Shown: piece after piece, positions 8,901 through 18,985 of the stretch
Numbering within the stretch: position 1 is the stretch's first letter
How the letters are laid out: each line of letters opens with the position of its first letter
NCBI RefSeq assembly: GCF_001311865.1
Contig: NZ_BBCD01000025.1
Coordinates: 1-41,605, forward strand
DNA from: Piscibacillus salipiscarius JCM 13188
Lineage (GTDB): Bacteria > Bacillota > Bacilli > Bacillales > Alkalibacillaceae
Direction: 5' to 3'
DNA: 41,605 bases
Notes under the pieces: generated by a model
The model's input: the letters and a program-made list of their open reading frames with translations, nothing else
Databases searched by the model: none
Told to the model about the DNA's origin: nothing
Made by a program: the position numbers and the translations under genes

Positions 8901-11900
8901 TTACAACTCCTCCTCTCGTTTTAGAATTCTCTCTAACATGGCTGGATCAGAATCCTCTTTTAGCCGGCGATATTCGTGTTCATCTAACGTAGGATCAAAT
9001 TGACATACCGATTGAAACGGACAATACGTACAAGCAACCGAATCTTTCTTTTGATACGGATTGAGCTTTACTTCTCCATTTACAATTTCATTACCGGCAT
9101 TCATCATCACATGTCTGACGTATTTGTTCATTCTTTGGAAAACTTCTTGGTCAACCGTTTTCGATCCACTTCTAAATGAACCGTCCTTCTTAACACCAAA
9201 AGGCGCAATTTTACTCATTCCCGACTCAAGCGATTGATCCATCGCCTTTGCAACATCTTCATCTTCTAAGAGTAAGCCTTTCATCTTAAAAGCTTTAATC
9301 ATCTCTTCCTCAAGCGCTTCATCATCTGCCTCCTTAGGGTCAGATATCGTAGGGTTATGCACATGAAAGTATAAAACGCCCGCAGGCTCTGCTTGTTTTC
9401 CAACCCATTTGGTTGAATGGGTTAACACAACGTCAAGATACGTCAACATCTGTAAAGCCAATCCATAATATACATCGACTAAGCTTAAATCCTTTTGGCT
9501 AGATTTATAGTCTACGATTCTTAAATATAGCTGATCATCAATTTCAGCTTGATCAACTCGGTCAATACGCCCACTAAGCTCTAGCTGGTAACCCTTTGGT
9601 AAATTGAGCTGAAGTGGCGGTAATTTATGCCTCCGTCCAAACCCAATCTCTATTCCAGTAGGCGCAAACTCAGAATGTCTTGCTTGATAAGCTAGTACAT
9701 TTGTAGCTCGTATGATGACTTGTTCAAGCTTTCTTAAAATATACTTATAACGATTCGAGCTAAATAAAATTTGATGATTGAGCACGGGTGCTAACTTCTC
9801 TACAGCTCTGCGTGCATAAGCCCTAATATCTTCATCAGTTAATTCAAAAAATGCTTTCCCTTCCTGATACACCCATTCCGTAATGGCTCGTAACGATTCA
9901 TGAAATAGCTGCCCAATATCCGGTGCTGCGAGTTGGAATGTGCTTCGTTCATTTAAACCAAGCGTATATTGCGCAAAATATCGGTAAGAACACTGGTGAT
10001 ATGTCTCAAGCCTTGAGACGCTTGACCGAATCGTTTGATCGTACAACTGTTCAACCGTTTTTTCATTAAGCTGTTCAGGTTTAGGTCTATAAAATAAACT
10101 TTGGAGTACACGGTTCGTAATACCATTCTTAATTTCATGCTCCACATACCAATGAAGCGTATCCCAATAAACATCATGAACCGGATAACCTCTTAAAAAC
10201 TTCGATAGCTCCGCTGTTAAAATAGCGCGAGACTTTTCCTGATTCGTAATAAAAACGCATTGGATCCTCTTCATCTTCATCATCCATAATAAACTTGCGC
10301 TCTGCTTGAGGAAACATCGTCTGAAGGCGTTTCACAATTGGAGCTGGAACTTTAGAACGACCTTCTTCATCACTTAAGGGATAACTAATCCAAAGTTTTT
10401 CAGACGCAAGCGTAAAGGCAATATACATATAAAAACGATCATCAAGCAAGACCCGGTCAGCTCGATCTGCTAACGATATGCCATGTTCCTCTAACACAAG
10501 TCGTTCATCATCCGTTACCATGCCTTCACCAGGTGGCTTAAGCGGATAAACCCCTTCAATCGCCCCGAGAACAAATCCAACTTTCACATCAGACAGACGC
10601 GAACGTTCTACACTCCCAATAATCACGTGATCGATCGTTGGTGGAACCTGAGCGAAAGTTAACGTGTCAAATCCCGCTTCAACAATTGATAAAAATGATT
10701 CATTAGAAACTTGATCTTCACCAATTATTTCAACCATCTCATCAAACAGTTCCATTACAGCCTGCCAGACCTGTTCTTGTTCTCTTGCCGTCTCAACACG
10801 TCCAGCATCATCATATTGATCGCGTAATTTTTCTAAAGACCTAGGAGCATCTAAATGTTCTAACCATTGGAAAATAATTTGGCATTTTTCTGAGACAGTG
10901 TTAGCCCCGCGGATGTTTTGGTCAAAATCTTTTAACGCATGAACAACTTGATTCCGGTAAGCGTTAATTTGATCCTCTATTTCTTTCTCATCATCCGTCT
11001 GACCACGCAAGTCAAGACCTGTAAAACGTTGATATGGCCACCTTTCCTTCGTTAACCAGTGATCACTTCTTCTGATCCCATATTCAAGAACGTAGTTCTC
11101 TAACGTATCAATCGCTTCTTCATTCAGGGGGTGCTCGTCATCAGTTGGCAAAACAAAACCCGTTTTTAATAATCGAAAGACTGCATCGTATCGCCAGTTA
11201 CTTTCAACCACTTCTAACCCTGTTCGAATCAGCTCAACAAATGGATGGTTCAGCATCGTTTTCTTTTCATCAACAAAAACAGGAATTTGGTAATCTTCAA
11301 AAATGGTTTCAATCAGATCATGATAGACTTCAGGCTGCCTAATAAGCAAAGCTAAATCTCGGTAGCGATAGCCTTCATCACGAACTAATCTCGAAATCTC
11401 TTGAGCTACCCCTTCCACCTCTGCACGTGGGTGAACCGCCTCAACAAGTTTAACAGGAGCTTCTTCGCCATCAAAAGGCGGAACCGGCTGCGTCTCAAAA
11501 TATCTCTCTAAATGTTCGAGACCTCGATTTCCTTTAAACCTTAACTGAGGAGATAAATAGTATGGTTCTTCTACTTCAATGCTTTCATTTTCAGCAATTT
11601 CTATAATCGTGTCATAGGTTGTCTTCGTTTGATAGAATAAGTCTAATTCACTGCCATCAGACACTCCAGGGTTAAGCACTAATGTAATTTTGATGTCTTT
11701 GGCATACTTCATTAAAGCTTCAAGCACATAATATTCTTGCGGAGTGAATCGATGAAATCCGTCTATATAAATCGTAGACTGACTCAATATTCCTGTTTCA
11801 CGAATTTTTCTACCATCAACTCGAGCTGATCTTCATGATCGATATAATGCCCTCTTAATTGCTGATCTAGTTCATAATAAATTAACGCAAGGTCATTTAA

Positions 11901-12388
11901 TTTATTCTTAAGCGCCACTTCATTTGGATGAGTGTGCTGAAACTTGGACATTTCCATTAGTACGCTATGTAATGTTTGAGGCGTAATTCGGTAACGTTTA
12001 AGCTCTGTAATCATCTTCTCTAAATGGTCAATAAAGCCTTGTTTATCTGTCGCTTCCTGAAAAGCCATGAGTTCTTCCTTATGCTCATCAGCAAGCTTTC
12101 TTAACATCATTTGAATACCTGTTGAAGAAATAAACGGTTTAGTTGCTCCGCCTACTTCGTTAAAAATGTACCAAGCAAGACGTGAAAAACTAAACACTTG
12201 AGCTCTAATAGAACCTTTCACACCTGGTTGCCTAATGAGATCGTACTCTTGCTGGAAAGCCATTTGGTCTGGCACCAAATAAAAATAGGATCACCTTGTG
12301 GATCTTGCTTAATCTCCTCGGTGATCTCATTTAAAATATAATGACCAAATTCCGACCCTGAACGTCCTAAAATAAATTCTAAAGCCAT
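8901..12388 (-). CDS. addB: Helicase-nuclease subunit AddB, frameshifted three times
   Basis: About 1162 residues once three single-base shifts are repaired (near 12281-12286, 11795-11801 and 10248-10255), matching AddB of Bacillus. AddB recognises Chi and contributes the second nuclease domain. Recognised blocks: VPDQMAFQQEYDLI, SIRAQVFSFSRLAW, YIDGFHRFTPQEYYVLEALM, VLGAIEGVYPL and the nuclease RIVDYKSSQKDL. The four iron-sulfur cysteines are present: one in SVSRLETYHQCSYRYFAQ and three in CTYCPFQSVC. The start at 12388 follows AAGGGGG. The N-terminal nucleotide-binding loop, normally GRSGSGKT, reads GRSGSEFG here, so the lysine and threonine are missing. The gene is 11 bases downstream of the TVP38-family gene and abuts addA. 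Confidence 0.95.
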
Positions 12389-12399
12389 GCCAATCCCCC

Positions 12400-13062
12400 T
12401 TAATCATCTTCATTCACTTCTTCACGTCTTGCTCGATCAGCAGATGCTTGAATGCGCTTTTCTATATACTTACCTATCAGCCAAAACAGTCCAATCGCAA
12501 CCCCTACGATAATAGTCCTCATTGGGTTTTGGGCAAATGATGCAATACTGTCACCAACGAATGAAACTGAAAAGATCATCGCCGCTTTACCTAATAAGAC
12601 TGCAAGAATAAACTGCTGAATGGAAATGCTCGTAAAAGCTGCTACCACGTTTATAATGGCTGATGGTGAAAATGGAAAACATAATAATAAGAATATCGGT
12701 CCAAATCCATGACGGTCAAAAAATGAGATCACTCGATTAACTTGTTTCTGTTCTTTTAAACGTTCAACCCAGTGGAATTTCTTTTCTAACTTACGAATTA
12801 AGATAAAAACTAAAATGGCACCAGCTGACGCACTCACCCAAGAAAACAAGAAGCCAAAAATTAAACCATATACGATTGAGTTAGCTAGTATAAACACAAT
12901 CACAGGTAAAAAAGGTAAAAACGCTTCTATAAACGGCAGGAGCAGGCCTGGTATCGGCCCAAAACTTCCATAAAATTCGAGTAATTGTATAATAAAGTTT
13001 CCGACAACGGAATCGGACATCATTTCTTTAAGTTCATCAAGATTAGAATATTCCTTATTCAT
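12400..13062 (-). CDS. TVP38/TMEM64 (VTT domain) membrane protein, YhjE-like
   Basis: An intact 220-residue membrane protein of the DedA/SNARE-associated (VTT) superfamily. After a soluble N-terminal stretch come spans around PGLLLPFIEAFLPFLPVIVF and YGLIFGFLFSWVSASAGAIL, then the signature FFDRHGFGPIFLLLCFPFSP followed by SAIINVVAAF, and a basic C-terminal tail. The family is linked to lipid translocation and membrane homeostasis; a substrate cannot be given here. In B. subtilis the homologous yhjE lies next to yhjD, as in this window. It probably heads an operon with addB and addA. Confidence 0.82.
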   Translation of the reverse strand: MNKEYSNLDELKEMMSDSVVGNFIIQLLEFYGSFGPIPGLLLPFIEAFLPFLPVIVFILANSIVYGLIFGFLFSWVSASAGAILVFILIRKLEKKFHWVERLKEQKQVNRVISFFDRHGFGPIFLLLCFPFSPSAIINVVAAFTSISIQQFILAVLLGKAAMIFSVSFVGDSIASFAQNPMRTIIVGVAIGLFWLIGKYIEKRIQASADRARREEVNEDD

Positions 13063-13139
13063 GAGTTTAGCCCCTATCTCTGCTACGTCTAACTCCTATT
13101 TATATCAATTTCACACACTTTGCATAGCACAGTTATGTT

Positions 13140-13166
13140 GAATATTTTAACACAATTGCATATAAT
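13140..13166 (+). promoter_or_regulatory. Possible sporulation (sigma-E/K-like) promoter of yhjD
   Basis: GAATATT at 13140-13146 and CATATAATA at 13159-13167 resemble a sigma-E -35 (ATATT) and a sigma-E/K -10 (CATAnnnTA). The 12-base gap is slightly short for sigma-E, so this is tentative. Confidence 0.3.
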
Positions 13167-13205
13167 AGAACATACGTTCGATTATATTGTGGAGGGATGA
13201 ACACC

Positions 13206-13594
13206 ATGCGTTATTTAACTGAAGAAGAATTTAACATAACTTCACGCTTTTATTTTTATCCATGGCTATTGTTGTACTCGAAAAAGACATAACACATATA
13301 GAAAACGGAGCATTTAAAATAAAGGAACCCTATTTAAAATTATTAAGACATATGGAACAAATCGCAAAGAATGAGCGAAGACGATTAAGAGAAAAAATGA
13401 GGAAAGGCAAAATGGATGTCGTTTATATTCAAAAGAACGACACCTTTTCAACGTACTTATTTATCGTAAGAGGTTATGAAGAAGAACGACGGTATTTCAA
13501 CCCCGCCGTCCGAAAGAAGGTTGAAAACATCTATCAGGAGCTTATGATTGAAGCTCTAAAAGGTCATGCTCAATTTCTTTCTGAAGCTTATTAA
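13206..13594 (+). CDS. yhjD: YhjD-like protein, frameshifted near the N-terminus
   Basis: The long frame reads FLSMAIVVLEKDITHIENGAF, then KIKEPYLKLLRHMEQI and YIQKNDTFSTYLFIVRGYEEE RRYFNPAVRKKVE. This matches B. subtilis YhjD (LPMAL-x-VLE-x-D ... FKIKEPYL ... GYEE-RRYFNP) from memory. The ATG at 13206 with a GGAGGGATGA ribosome binding site starts MRYLTEEEFNITSRF and then runs out of frame near 13245-13258, so one base is probably lost there. The protein would be about 130 residues, charged and soluble. Function is not established. It converges on comK and overlaps its restored 3' end. Synteny with yhjE supports the name. Confidence 0.68.
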
Positions 13595-14052
13595 TCCGTT
13601 GCTCAAGTAAGTTTCGAAACTGCGCTGTTTTGGATCTGGTTATTGAGAGACAAATAAGAAATATTAACCAGTAGGCTTTGGCCATTGCTGAAGTGAACAC
13701 GCGTTAGTTTTGTTTTAACTTTTTCAATGTACAAAATATGATTATAACAAATCCACACACATTCATTAGAGTTTGGCGAAGAAGTTGGAAAAAAATAAAG
13801 TTTATTATACGTGTCAATCGCTATTGGAGTTTTGCGGCTAAATCCGGTCACGTATTGTGCACCACTTAGTCGTCCTCTAAGATCTGACCCGTGTGCTTTG
13901 CATCCTAAATCTACAACATTTTTCGGACTTAAATGAGTATGGTACTCTCGGTCCTTTTCCATTACTCGAGACCCCAATGTATCATCATTCATATAGTAAG
14001 GTAAAACCGCTAACGTCTTACCAGTGATTTGTGGTGTATCGTTAAACTTCAT
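13542..14052 (-). CDS. comK: Competence transcription factor ComK, frameshifted at the C-terminus
   Basis: ComK is the master activator of genetic competence and binds minor-groove AT boxes. The protein reads MKFNDTPQITGKTLAVLPYY, MEKDREYHTHLSPKNVVDLG, GSDLRGRLSGAQYVTGFSRK, PIAIDTYNKLYFFPTSSPNS and VHFSNGQSLLVNISYLSLNNQ, aligning through the ComK core (AVLP, EKD, G-R-x-A, FPT, FSNG, SYNSFENQ). The current frame stops at 13603, but one frame over it continues KTAQFRNLLEQRINKLQKEI up to a stop at 13542, matching the ComK tail after ENQV-RTA. About 170 residues when repaired, somewhat shorter than the 192 of B. subtilis. The ATG at 14052 has a GAAAGGAGAA site. The yhj neighbourhood agrees with comK synteny. 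Confidence 0.85.
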
Positions 14053-14230
14053 CCAATATTTCTCCTTTCTACAAATGTCTAGAAAAAATATATAAAAATC
14101 GACTAAAAAAGTTAAATGACCTAATATTAGATTTTTCACCCAAAACCGCTTAATAATTCAAAAAATGATTACTTAAAAGCCAAATAAATGTAAAAAACAG
14201 ATAGAAATCACTTTTTATAGTTGTGAGCAA

Positions 14231-14258
14231 CAAAAAAGCTCAACCAAAAAGTTGAGCC
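14231..14258 (-). terminator. Terminator of the PF04392-type ABC transporter operon
   Basis: On the minus strand a GCTCAAC / GTTGAGC stem with a short loop is followed by a run of six T, just after the stop codon of the ATPase gene at 14264. Confidence 0.8.
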
Positions 14259-14263
14259 GTAAA

Positions 14264-15061
14264 TTATTTCATCAGCAATGCCTTATCACTTGTCATTCGC
14301 TTACCACGAACTTTTTCAAATTCATTCAGTAGATCTGGCACGGTGAGATCTTGTTTTTGTTCTTCATTCGCTTCAAAAATAATGCTTCCTTCGTCCATCA
14401 TCCACAAGCGGTTTCCGAGTTCAATGGCTTGTTCCATTTGATGAGTCACCATCACCGTTGTTAGTTGTTGTTTTTCAACCAAATCTTTTGTCAACTTAAT
14501 AATGAGTTCTTGTTTGGACGGATCAAGAGCGGCCGTGTGTTCATCTAGTAACAAAATTTTAGGTTCCGTAAAAGTTGCCATTAACAGCGATAATGCTTGA
14601 CGTTCACCGCCTGATAGTAGACCGACCTTAGAGTTTAACCGGTTTTCTAATCCAATTTCTAACGTCTGCAAATGTTCACGAAATTGATGACGTGTTTTTT
14701 TCGTAATACCAGAGAATAAGCTGCGGTTTTGGGTTCGGCCGAGAGAGATCATCATATTTTCTTCAATGGTCATGCCGGGTGCCGTTCCCATCAGCGGGTT
14801 TTGAAATACGCGTCCGATGAGTTTAGCACGTTTTTCTTCTGGCCATGACGTAACGTCTTTCCCATCAATCCAGACATTCCCTTCATCAGGTAGGAGAGTG
14901 CCAGCTAACATGTTAAGTAAAGTCGACTTCCCTGCTCCATTACTTCCAATAATTGTAACAAAGTCACCAGGACTAAGCTTCTGTGATATATTGTTTAACG
15001 CTCGACGTTCATCGGGAGTATTAGGATAGAAAGTTTTATAAATGTTATTTAGCTGAAGCAT
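14264..15061 (-). CDS. ABC transporter ATP-binding protein
   Basis: An intact 265-residue ABC ATPase. Walker A GSNGAGKST (about residues 39-47), a Q-loop FQNPLMGTAPGMTI, signature LLSGGERQALSL, Walker B KILLLDEHTAALD and the H-loop VMVTHQ are all present. It energises import by the adjacent permease. The GTAPGMTIEEN stretch and the C-terminal region are typical of ATPases paired with PF02653 permeases and PF04392 binding proteins. It overlaps the permease gene by 17 bases, and its ATG lies after an in-frame GGAGGGG site. Confidence 0.9.
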   Translation of the reverse strand: MLQLNNIYKTFYPNTPDERRALNNISQKLSPGDFVTIIGSNGAGKSTLLNMLAGTLLPDEGNVWIDGKDVTSWPEEKRAKLIGRVFQNPLMGTAPGMTIEENMMISLGRTQNRSLFSGITKKTRHQFREHLQTLEIGLENRLNSKVGLLSGGERQALSLLMATFTEPKILLLDEHTAALDPSKQELIIKLTKDLVEKQQLTTVMVTHQMEQAIELGNRLWMMDEGSIIFEANEEQKQDLTVPDLLNEFEKVRGKRMTSDKALLMK

Positions 15062-16055
15062 GCTGGACCCCTCCTTCCTGATTGTGATTTAATGCGCGTC
15101 TTTGCGATTTTTTAAACTCGCGTTTGGCTTTTGATTTCTCTAAGGTGTTCGGTAACACTAAAGCTGAAATAACAATCAGTGCTGTGATCAGCTTCATATC
15201 ACTAGCCTCTAGAAAATCCACACGTAGTGCCAGTGCGTAAATCGCGCGGTAAACAATTGAACCTAAAATAACCGCTAGAGTCATCCGAACGATTTTATCT
15301 TTTCCAAATAAGACTTCACCGATAATAACCGAAGCTAGCCCTATAATAATCATCCCTACACCTAAGTTCACATCTGCAAAGCCGTTGAACTGAACAATTA
15401 GTGCGCCGCTTAAAGCAACGAGAGCATTGGAAAGCCCCATACCTAACGTAATATATAAATTCGTATTGGTTGAAAAGCTTTTTACCATACTTTGATTATC
15501 ACCCGTTGCTCTAAGCGTAATCCCCGCTTCAGTACGCAGAAAGAAATCTAGTAACTTTTTAACCGTTAAAACGATGATCATCATAGAGACAATGACGTAA
15601 AACGTACTTGGTGCATAGCTAGCAATTCCTAACCATTTAAATGGGACTATTAACACCTGGTCTAGAGCCAAATTAGTCCACGTTTGTGAAATCATCGTAA
15701 AGAGCGTTGTCTCATTTAACATCGGGATATTCGGCTGACCCATTATACGTAAGTTGATAGAATACAAGGCGATCATCATCAGAATCCCTGCAAGTAGTGG
15801 ATTAATATTACCTTTCGTATGCAAGAGTCCTGTGATGATTCCTGCTAACAGCCCGGCAAACGCCCCTGCTAATGTCGCAACGATTGGACTGGATCCGCCT
15901 ACAATCATGACTGATGTGACAGCACCACCTGTTACAAAACTGCCATCTACGGTTAAGTCCGGAAAATCTAGTATTCTAAAAGAAATGTATACACCTAAAG
16001 CCATAATCGCGTAGATTAATCCTGATTCTACTGCGCCGTATAATGCACTAACCAT
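15045..16055 (-). CDS. ABC transporter permease (PF02653 family)
   Basis: An intact 336-residue membrane protein with about nine hydrophobic spans. The conserved segments SFRILDFPDLTVDGSF and TGLLHTKGNINPLLAGILMM, plus RATGDN and LSGALIVQFNGFADVNLGVG, place it in the branched-chain/BMP-type permease family (PF02653), specifically the subgroup that works with PF04392 lipoproteins (TrpXYZ-like systems of Firmicutes). Start at 16055 with GAGGAG ahead. The substrate is not determined by sequence; tryptophan or another small aromatic compound is possible. Confidence 0.88.
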   Translation of the reverse strand: MVSALYGAVESGLIYAIMALGVYISFRILDFPDLTVDGSFVTGGAVTSVMIVGGSSPIVATLAGAFAGLLAGIITGLLHTKGNINPLLAGILMMIALYSINLRIMGQPNIPMLNETTLFTMISQTWTNLALDQVLIVPFKWLGIASYAPSTFYVIVSMMIIVLTVKKLLDFFLRTEAGITLRATGDNQSMVKSFSTNTNLYITLGMGLSNALVALSGALIVQFNGFADVNLGVGMIIIGLASVIIGEVLFGKDKIVRMTLAVILGSIVYRAIYALALRVDFLEASDMKLITALIVISALVLPNTLEKSKAKREFKKSQRRALNHNQEGGVQHASAK

Positions 16056-16067
16056 ATGAATTCTCCT

Positions 16068-17070
16068 CTACTCTTTCTCAGTTGTCACAATTTCTGCTTT
16101 CTCTTTCACCTTATCTGTTAATTCAACGCCCATTTTTCAGCCGCTTCTTTATTAATCATCAGTTTAAGTTCTGTGGATGTTCAGCTGGAATTTCACCTGG
16201 AGCTTTACCTTCTTTTAAAATTTGAACAGCTTTTTGACCAGCTTCGAGTCCAATGTCAAAGTAATCAAATCCGTATGCTGCAAAGCCGCCACGCTTAACT
16301 GAATCATGTTCACTGACCACAACTGGAATGTCTTGTTCTTGTCCGACCATTAACACTGACTCTAATGCGCTAACCACTGTGTTATCTGTAATAATTAAGA
16401 ACGAATCAGCCTTTCCTACTAACGATTCAGCTGCTTGTTTAACTTCAGAAGAGGAAGAAACGGTTGCTTCTGCTGTGTCTAACCCTTTTTCTTTTGCCAA
16501 CTTCTTAACAGATTCAACTTGAGAAACTGAGTTCTGTTCAGAAGCATTATAGATCAGACCAACTGTTTTCTTATCTAAATCTTTTATTAAACCTAGAGTC
16601 TTTGATAATGTTTCAGGATGCATATCAGCTGTTCCTGTTACATTTCCGCCCGGTTGTTTCATGGATTCAACAAGTCCTGCACCAACTGGGTCTGTTACAG
16701 ATGTAAAAACAATTGGAATGTCCTTCGTTTCATTTAATGCGCTTTGAGCACTTGGAGTTGAGTTCGCAAATATTAAATCCACTTCATCTCCAACAAACTT
16801 TTGCGCAATCATTTGATTATTGTTGTTATCTCCTTGTGCAATTTCTTCAACGAAATTGACGTTTAACCCCGCTTCATTTAAAGCCTTTTTAAATCCTTCG
16901 GTAGCTCTATTTAATGCAGGGTGTTCAACAATTTGTGTGATCCCAACGGTTAATGCTTCACCTTCACCACTTTTACGATCCTCACTGCTTTCTGCATCTG
17001 AAGAAGTCCCACATGCTGCAAGCATCACAGTAATACCAATCATTAAAATCCATGTCCCTATTTTTTTCAT
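16068..17070 (-). CDS. ABC transporter substrate-binding lipoprotein (PF04392), frameshifted
   Basis: The ATG at 17070 (GGGGAGA site upstream) starts MKKIGTWILMIGITVMLAAC, a lipoprotein signal peptide with lipobox LAAC followed by GTSSDAESSED. The body has TVGITQIVEHPALNRATEGF, IVFTSVTDPVGAGLVES, GNVTGTADMHPETLSKTLGL and SEHDSVKRGGFAAYGFDY, characteristic of the PF04392 binding-protein family. Two single-base losses near the end (about 16168 and 16135) split off the C-terminus LMINKEAAEKWGVELTDKVK, which ends at 16068; repaired length is 334 residues. An upstream in-frame start at 17190 lacks a ribosome binding site. First gene of the operon. No T-box or other riboswitch was recognised in the leader. 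Confidence 0.88.
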
Positions 17071-17189
17071 AAATAAAATCTCCCCTCTTTTAACGCTTTT
17101 ATGCTTGTGTGCTTTTATGTAATAAAGCATTTTTGGAATATTGTTTTCAAGTATAGAGATTTCAATTAATGAAATCAACCCTTTTTTCA

Positions 17190-17226
17190 TAAAAAAATTC
17201 CCCAGTCAATTTGACTAGGGAATTTT
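17190..17226 (-). terminator. Terminator downstream of lcfB
   Basis: A near-perfect 16-bp stem (17194-17209 with 17211-17226; arms AAAATTCCCC and GGGAATTTT around AGTCAA/TTGACT, one wobble) followed on the minus strand by seven T. Confidence 0.8.
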
Positions 17227-17242
17227 GAAAGCGATTACGTTG

Positions 17243-18783
17243 TTATTGTGTCGCGAGTTGTTCCTTCAAGCTTCTTCTTAAAATTTTTCCGGTTGTATTT
17301 TTGGAAGTTCATCTAAGAATCTAATTTCGCTAGGAACTTTATATTTTGCTAATTTTTCTTTTGATAGTTTAAATAAATCTTCTTCGCTAACAGATTCATC
17401 TGTTGCGACAACAAAGGCAACAACTGCCTCACCTAAGTTAGGGTCTGGAACACCTATGACTGCCACTTCACTAATCTTCTCATGGCTATACAATACCTCT
17501 TCTACTTCACGAGGATAAACATTATAACCGCCAACCAGAATTAAGTCTTTTTTACGATCCACAATGTAAAAATATCCATCTTCATCTTGGCGTGCCATAT
17601 CACCCGTATATAACCAACCATCTTTAATAGATGCATTCGTTTCTTCTGGCATCTTATAATAACCTTTCATCACATTTGGTCCTCGAACAATTAGCTCTCC
17701 AACTTCACCTCTTGGTAGTTCCTGTCCATTTTCATCAACTACTTTGTTTTCCACGTTGACAATATTTGTACCAATAGAACCAGCCTTGCGCGGGCGATCT
17801 AATGGGTTGAATGCAGTAACAGGTGATGCTTCTGATAAGCCATAACCTTCTGATACACGAACATCAAAGTGCTCTTCAAATTTCTCAAGTAAAGCAACGG
17901 GCATCGAAGCTCCACCAGAGATGCACAATCGAATGGAGGAGAAATTTTTTTCCTCTTCATTAGGATACTGTAATAGATAATTGTACATAGTTGGCACTCC
18001 AGCAAATACCGTTGCATGATGCTCTTTTGTAATTTCAAATACTGCTTCTGGCGAGAACTTCGGAACGACAAGTACCGTTGCACCGCTAACTAATGGAGCA
18101 TTGAGTGCGACGGTTAAGCAGAATACGTGAAACATCGGTAGAGCCGCAATAACACGATCATTAGCTCCAATTTGTAGATACTCTGCAACGTCTTTTGCAT
18201 TAGAGTAAAGATTCTTATGAGTTAACATGGCCCCTTTTGGTTTGCCAGTTGTTCCTGATGTATATAAAATAACTGCCGTTTCATCATCGTTTAATGTTGG
18301 GCGTTCAAGCTCTAAACTACCTGCGTGAACAAGTTTAGTAAATGAAAATGCGCGTTCATTAAGCTCTGATTGGTTTACGTCGTAATCAGGACTTGTTTCA
18401 CCCACAATATAATGCTTCACATTTGGAATCAGCTTGTCCATCTTTTCAAACTTCTCCATCAAGACATCTAGTGTGATAACACCTTTTACATCCCCATTGT
18501 TAATGATATATGCGATTTCATCTGCAGTATAAATAGGATTAACTGGAATAACCTTTAAACCTAAACGTAAGGCACCGTACATTCCTATGATGAAATGAGG
18601 TGTGTTACCTACCACTAATGCGATATGGTCTCCCTTTTGGTAACCAAGCTCCTTTAGACTTGAAGCAAATTTTGTTACTGAACCTTCTAATGTTTGATAA
18701 TTTGTTTCCTCTCCGTTAAACACATAGGCTGTTTTGGACAAATTATCTTTTGCCGTAAGCGACAGCTGATCACTAAGATTCAT
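17243..18783 (-). CDS. lcfB: Long-chain fatty-acid-CoA ligase LcfB, frameshifted at the end
   Basis: An acyl-CoA synthetase of the AMP-forming family. Motifs: P-loop ILYTSGTTGKPKGAMLTHKN, EGYGLSEASPV, the WLYTGDMARQDEDGYFYIVD core and RKKDLILVGGYNVYPREVEE. The frame breaks near 17297; with one more A the end reads PKNTTGKILRRSLKEQLATQ, restoring the catalytic lysine (TGK) and a 513-residue length typical of LcfB. The ATG at 18783 follows a GGGGG site; an upstream in-frame start has none. It activates fatty acids for beta-oxidation. Neighbours lplJ, yhfI and yhfH are the same as in the B. subtilis yhf region. A perfect FadR operator lies 31 bases upstream of the start. Confidence 0.93.
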
Positions 18784-18813
18784 ATGTATAATCCCCCTCG
18801 AAGATTGCAAGTA

Positions 18814-18831
18814 TGAATGAATAATCATTCA
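18814..18831. promoter_or_regulatory. FadR operator of lcfB
   Basis: TGAATGAATAATCATTCA is an 18-bp near-palindrome that fits the B. subtilis FadR (TetR-type) consensus TGAATGAMTANTCATTCA exactly. It lies just downstream of the predicted -10 box, where FadR would block transcription until long-chain acyl-CoA binds it. lcfB is a known FadR target in B. subtilis. Confidence 0.85.
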
Positions 18832-18846
18832 TTATTTTCTGAATTC

Positions 18847-18875
18847 ATTATAATTTATTAGACTTGATACATCAA
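18847..18875 (-). promoter_or_regulatory. Sigma-A promoter of lcfB
   Basis: On the minus strand TTGATG (18875-18870), a 17-base spacer and a perfect TATAAT (18852-18847), about 65 bases before the start codon. Confidence 0.75.
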
Positions 18876-18944
18876 GTGAAAGGGCTTTCTAAATTCAAAA
18901 TTGTAAGATATTTATTATTATATCAATTAGCATGTTTTCAAATA

Positions 18945-18979
18945 TAACAAAACCACAGCCAAACAACCTGGCTGTGGTT
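18945..18979 (-). terminator. Terminator of the yhfI-lplJ transcript
   Basis: Perfect 10-bp stem AACCACAGCC / GGCTGTGGTT with a 9-base loop, followed on the minus strand by TTTTGTT, six bases past the repaired lplJ stop. Confidence 0.82.
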
Positions 18980-18985
18980 CATACC

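Noticed and set aside
14073..14091. Single ATGTCTAGAAAAAA near the comK start, resembling the last unit of the 33458 array
   Set aside because: Only one copy, no 21-bp neighbours; likely chance in AT-rich DNA.
14053..14230. Possible ComK boxes (AAAA-N5-TTTT) upstream of comK for autoregulation
   Set aside because: AT-rich DNA gives several half-matches, but no clean pair of boxes with the expected spacing was found.
17071..17190. T-box or other riboswitch leader for the PF04392-type ABC operon
   Set aside because: The leader between the lcfB terminator and the start is only about 120 bp and shows no T-box sequence or antiterminator.
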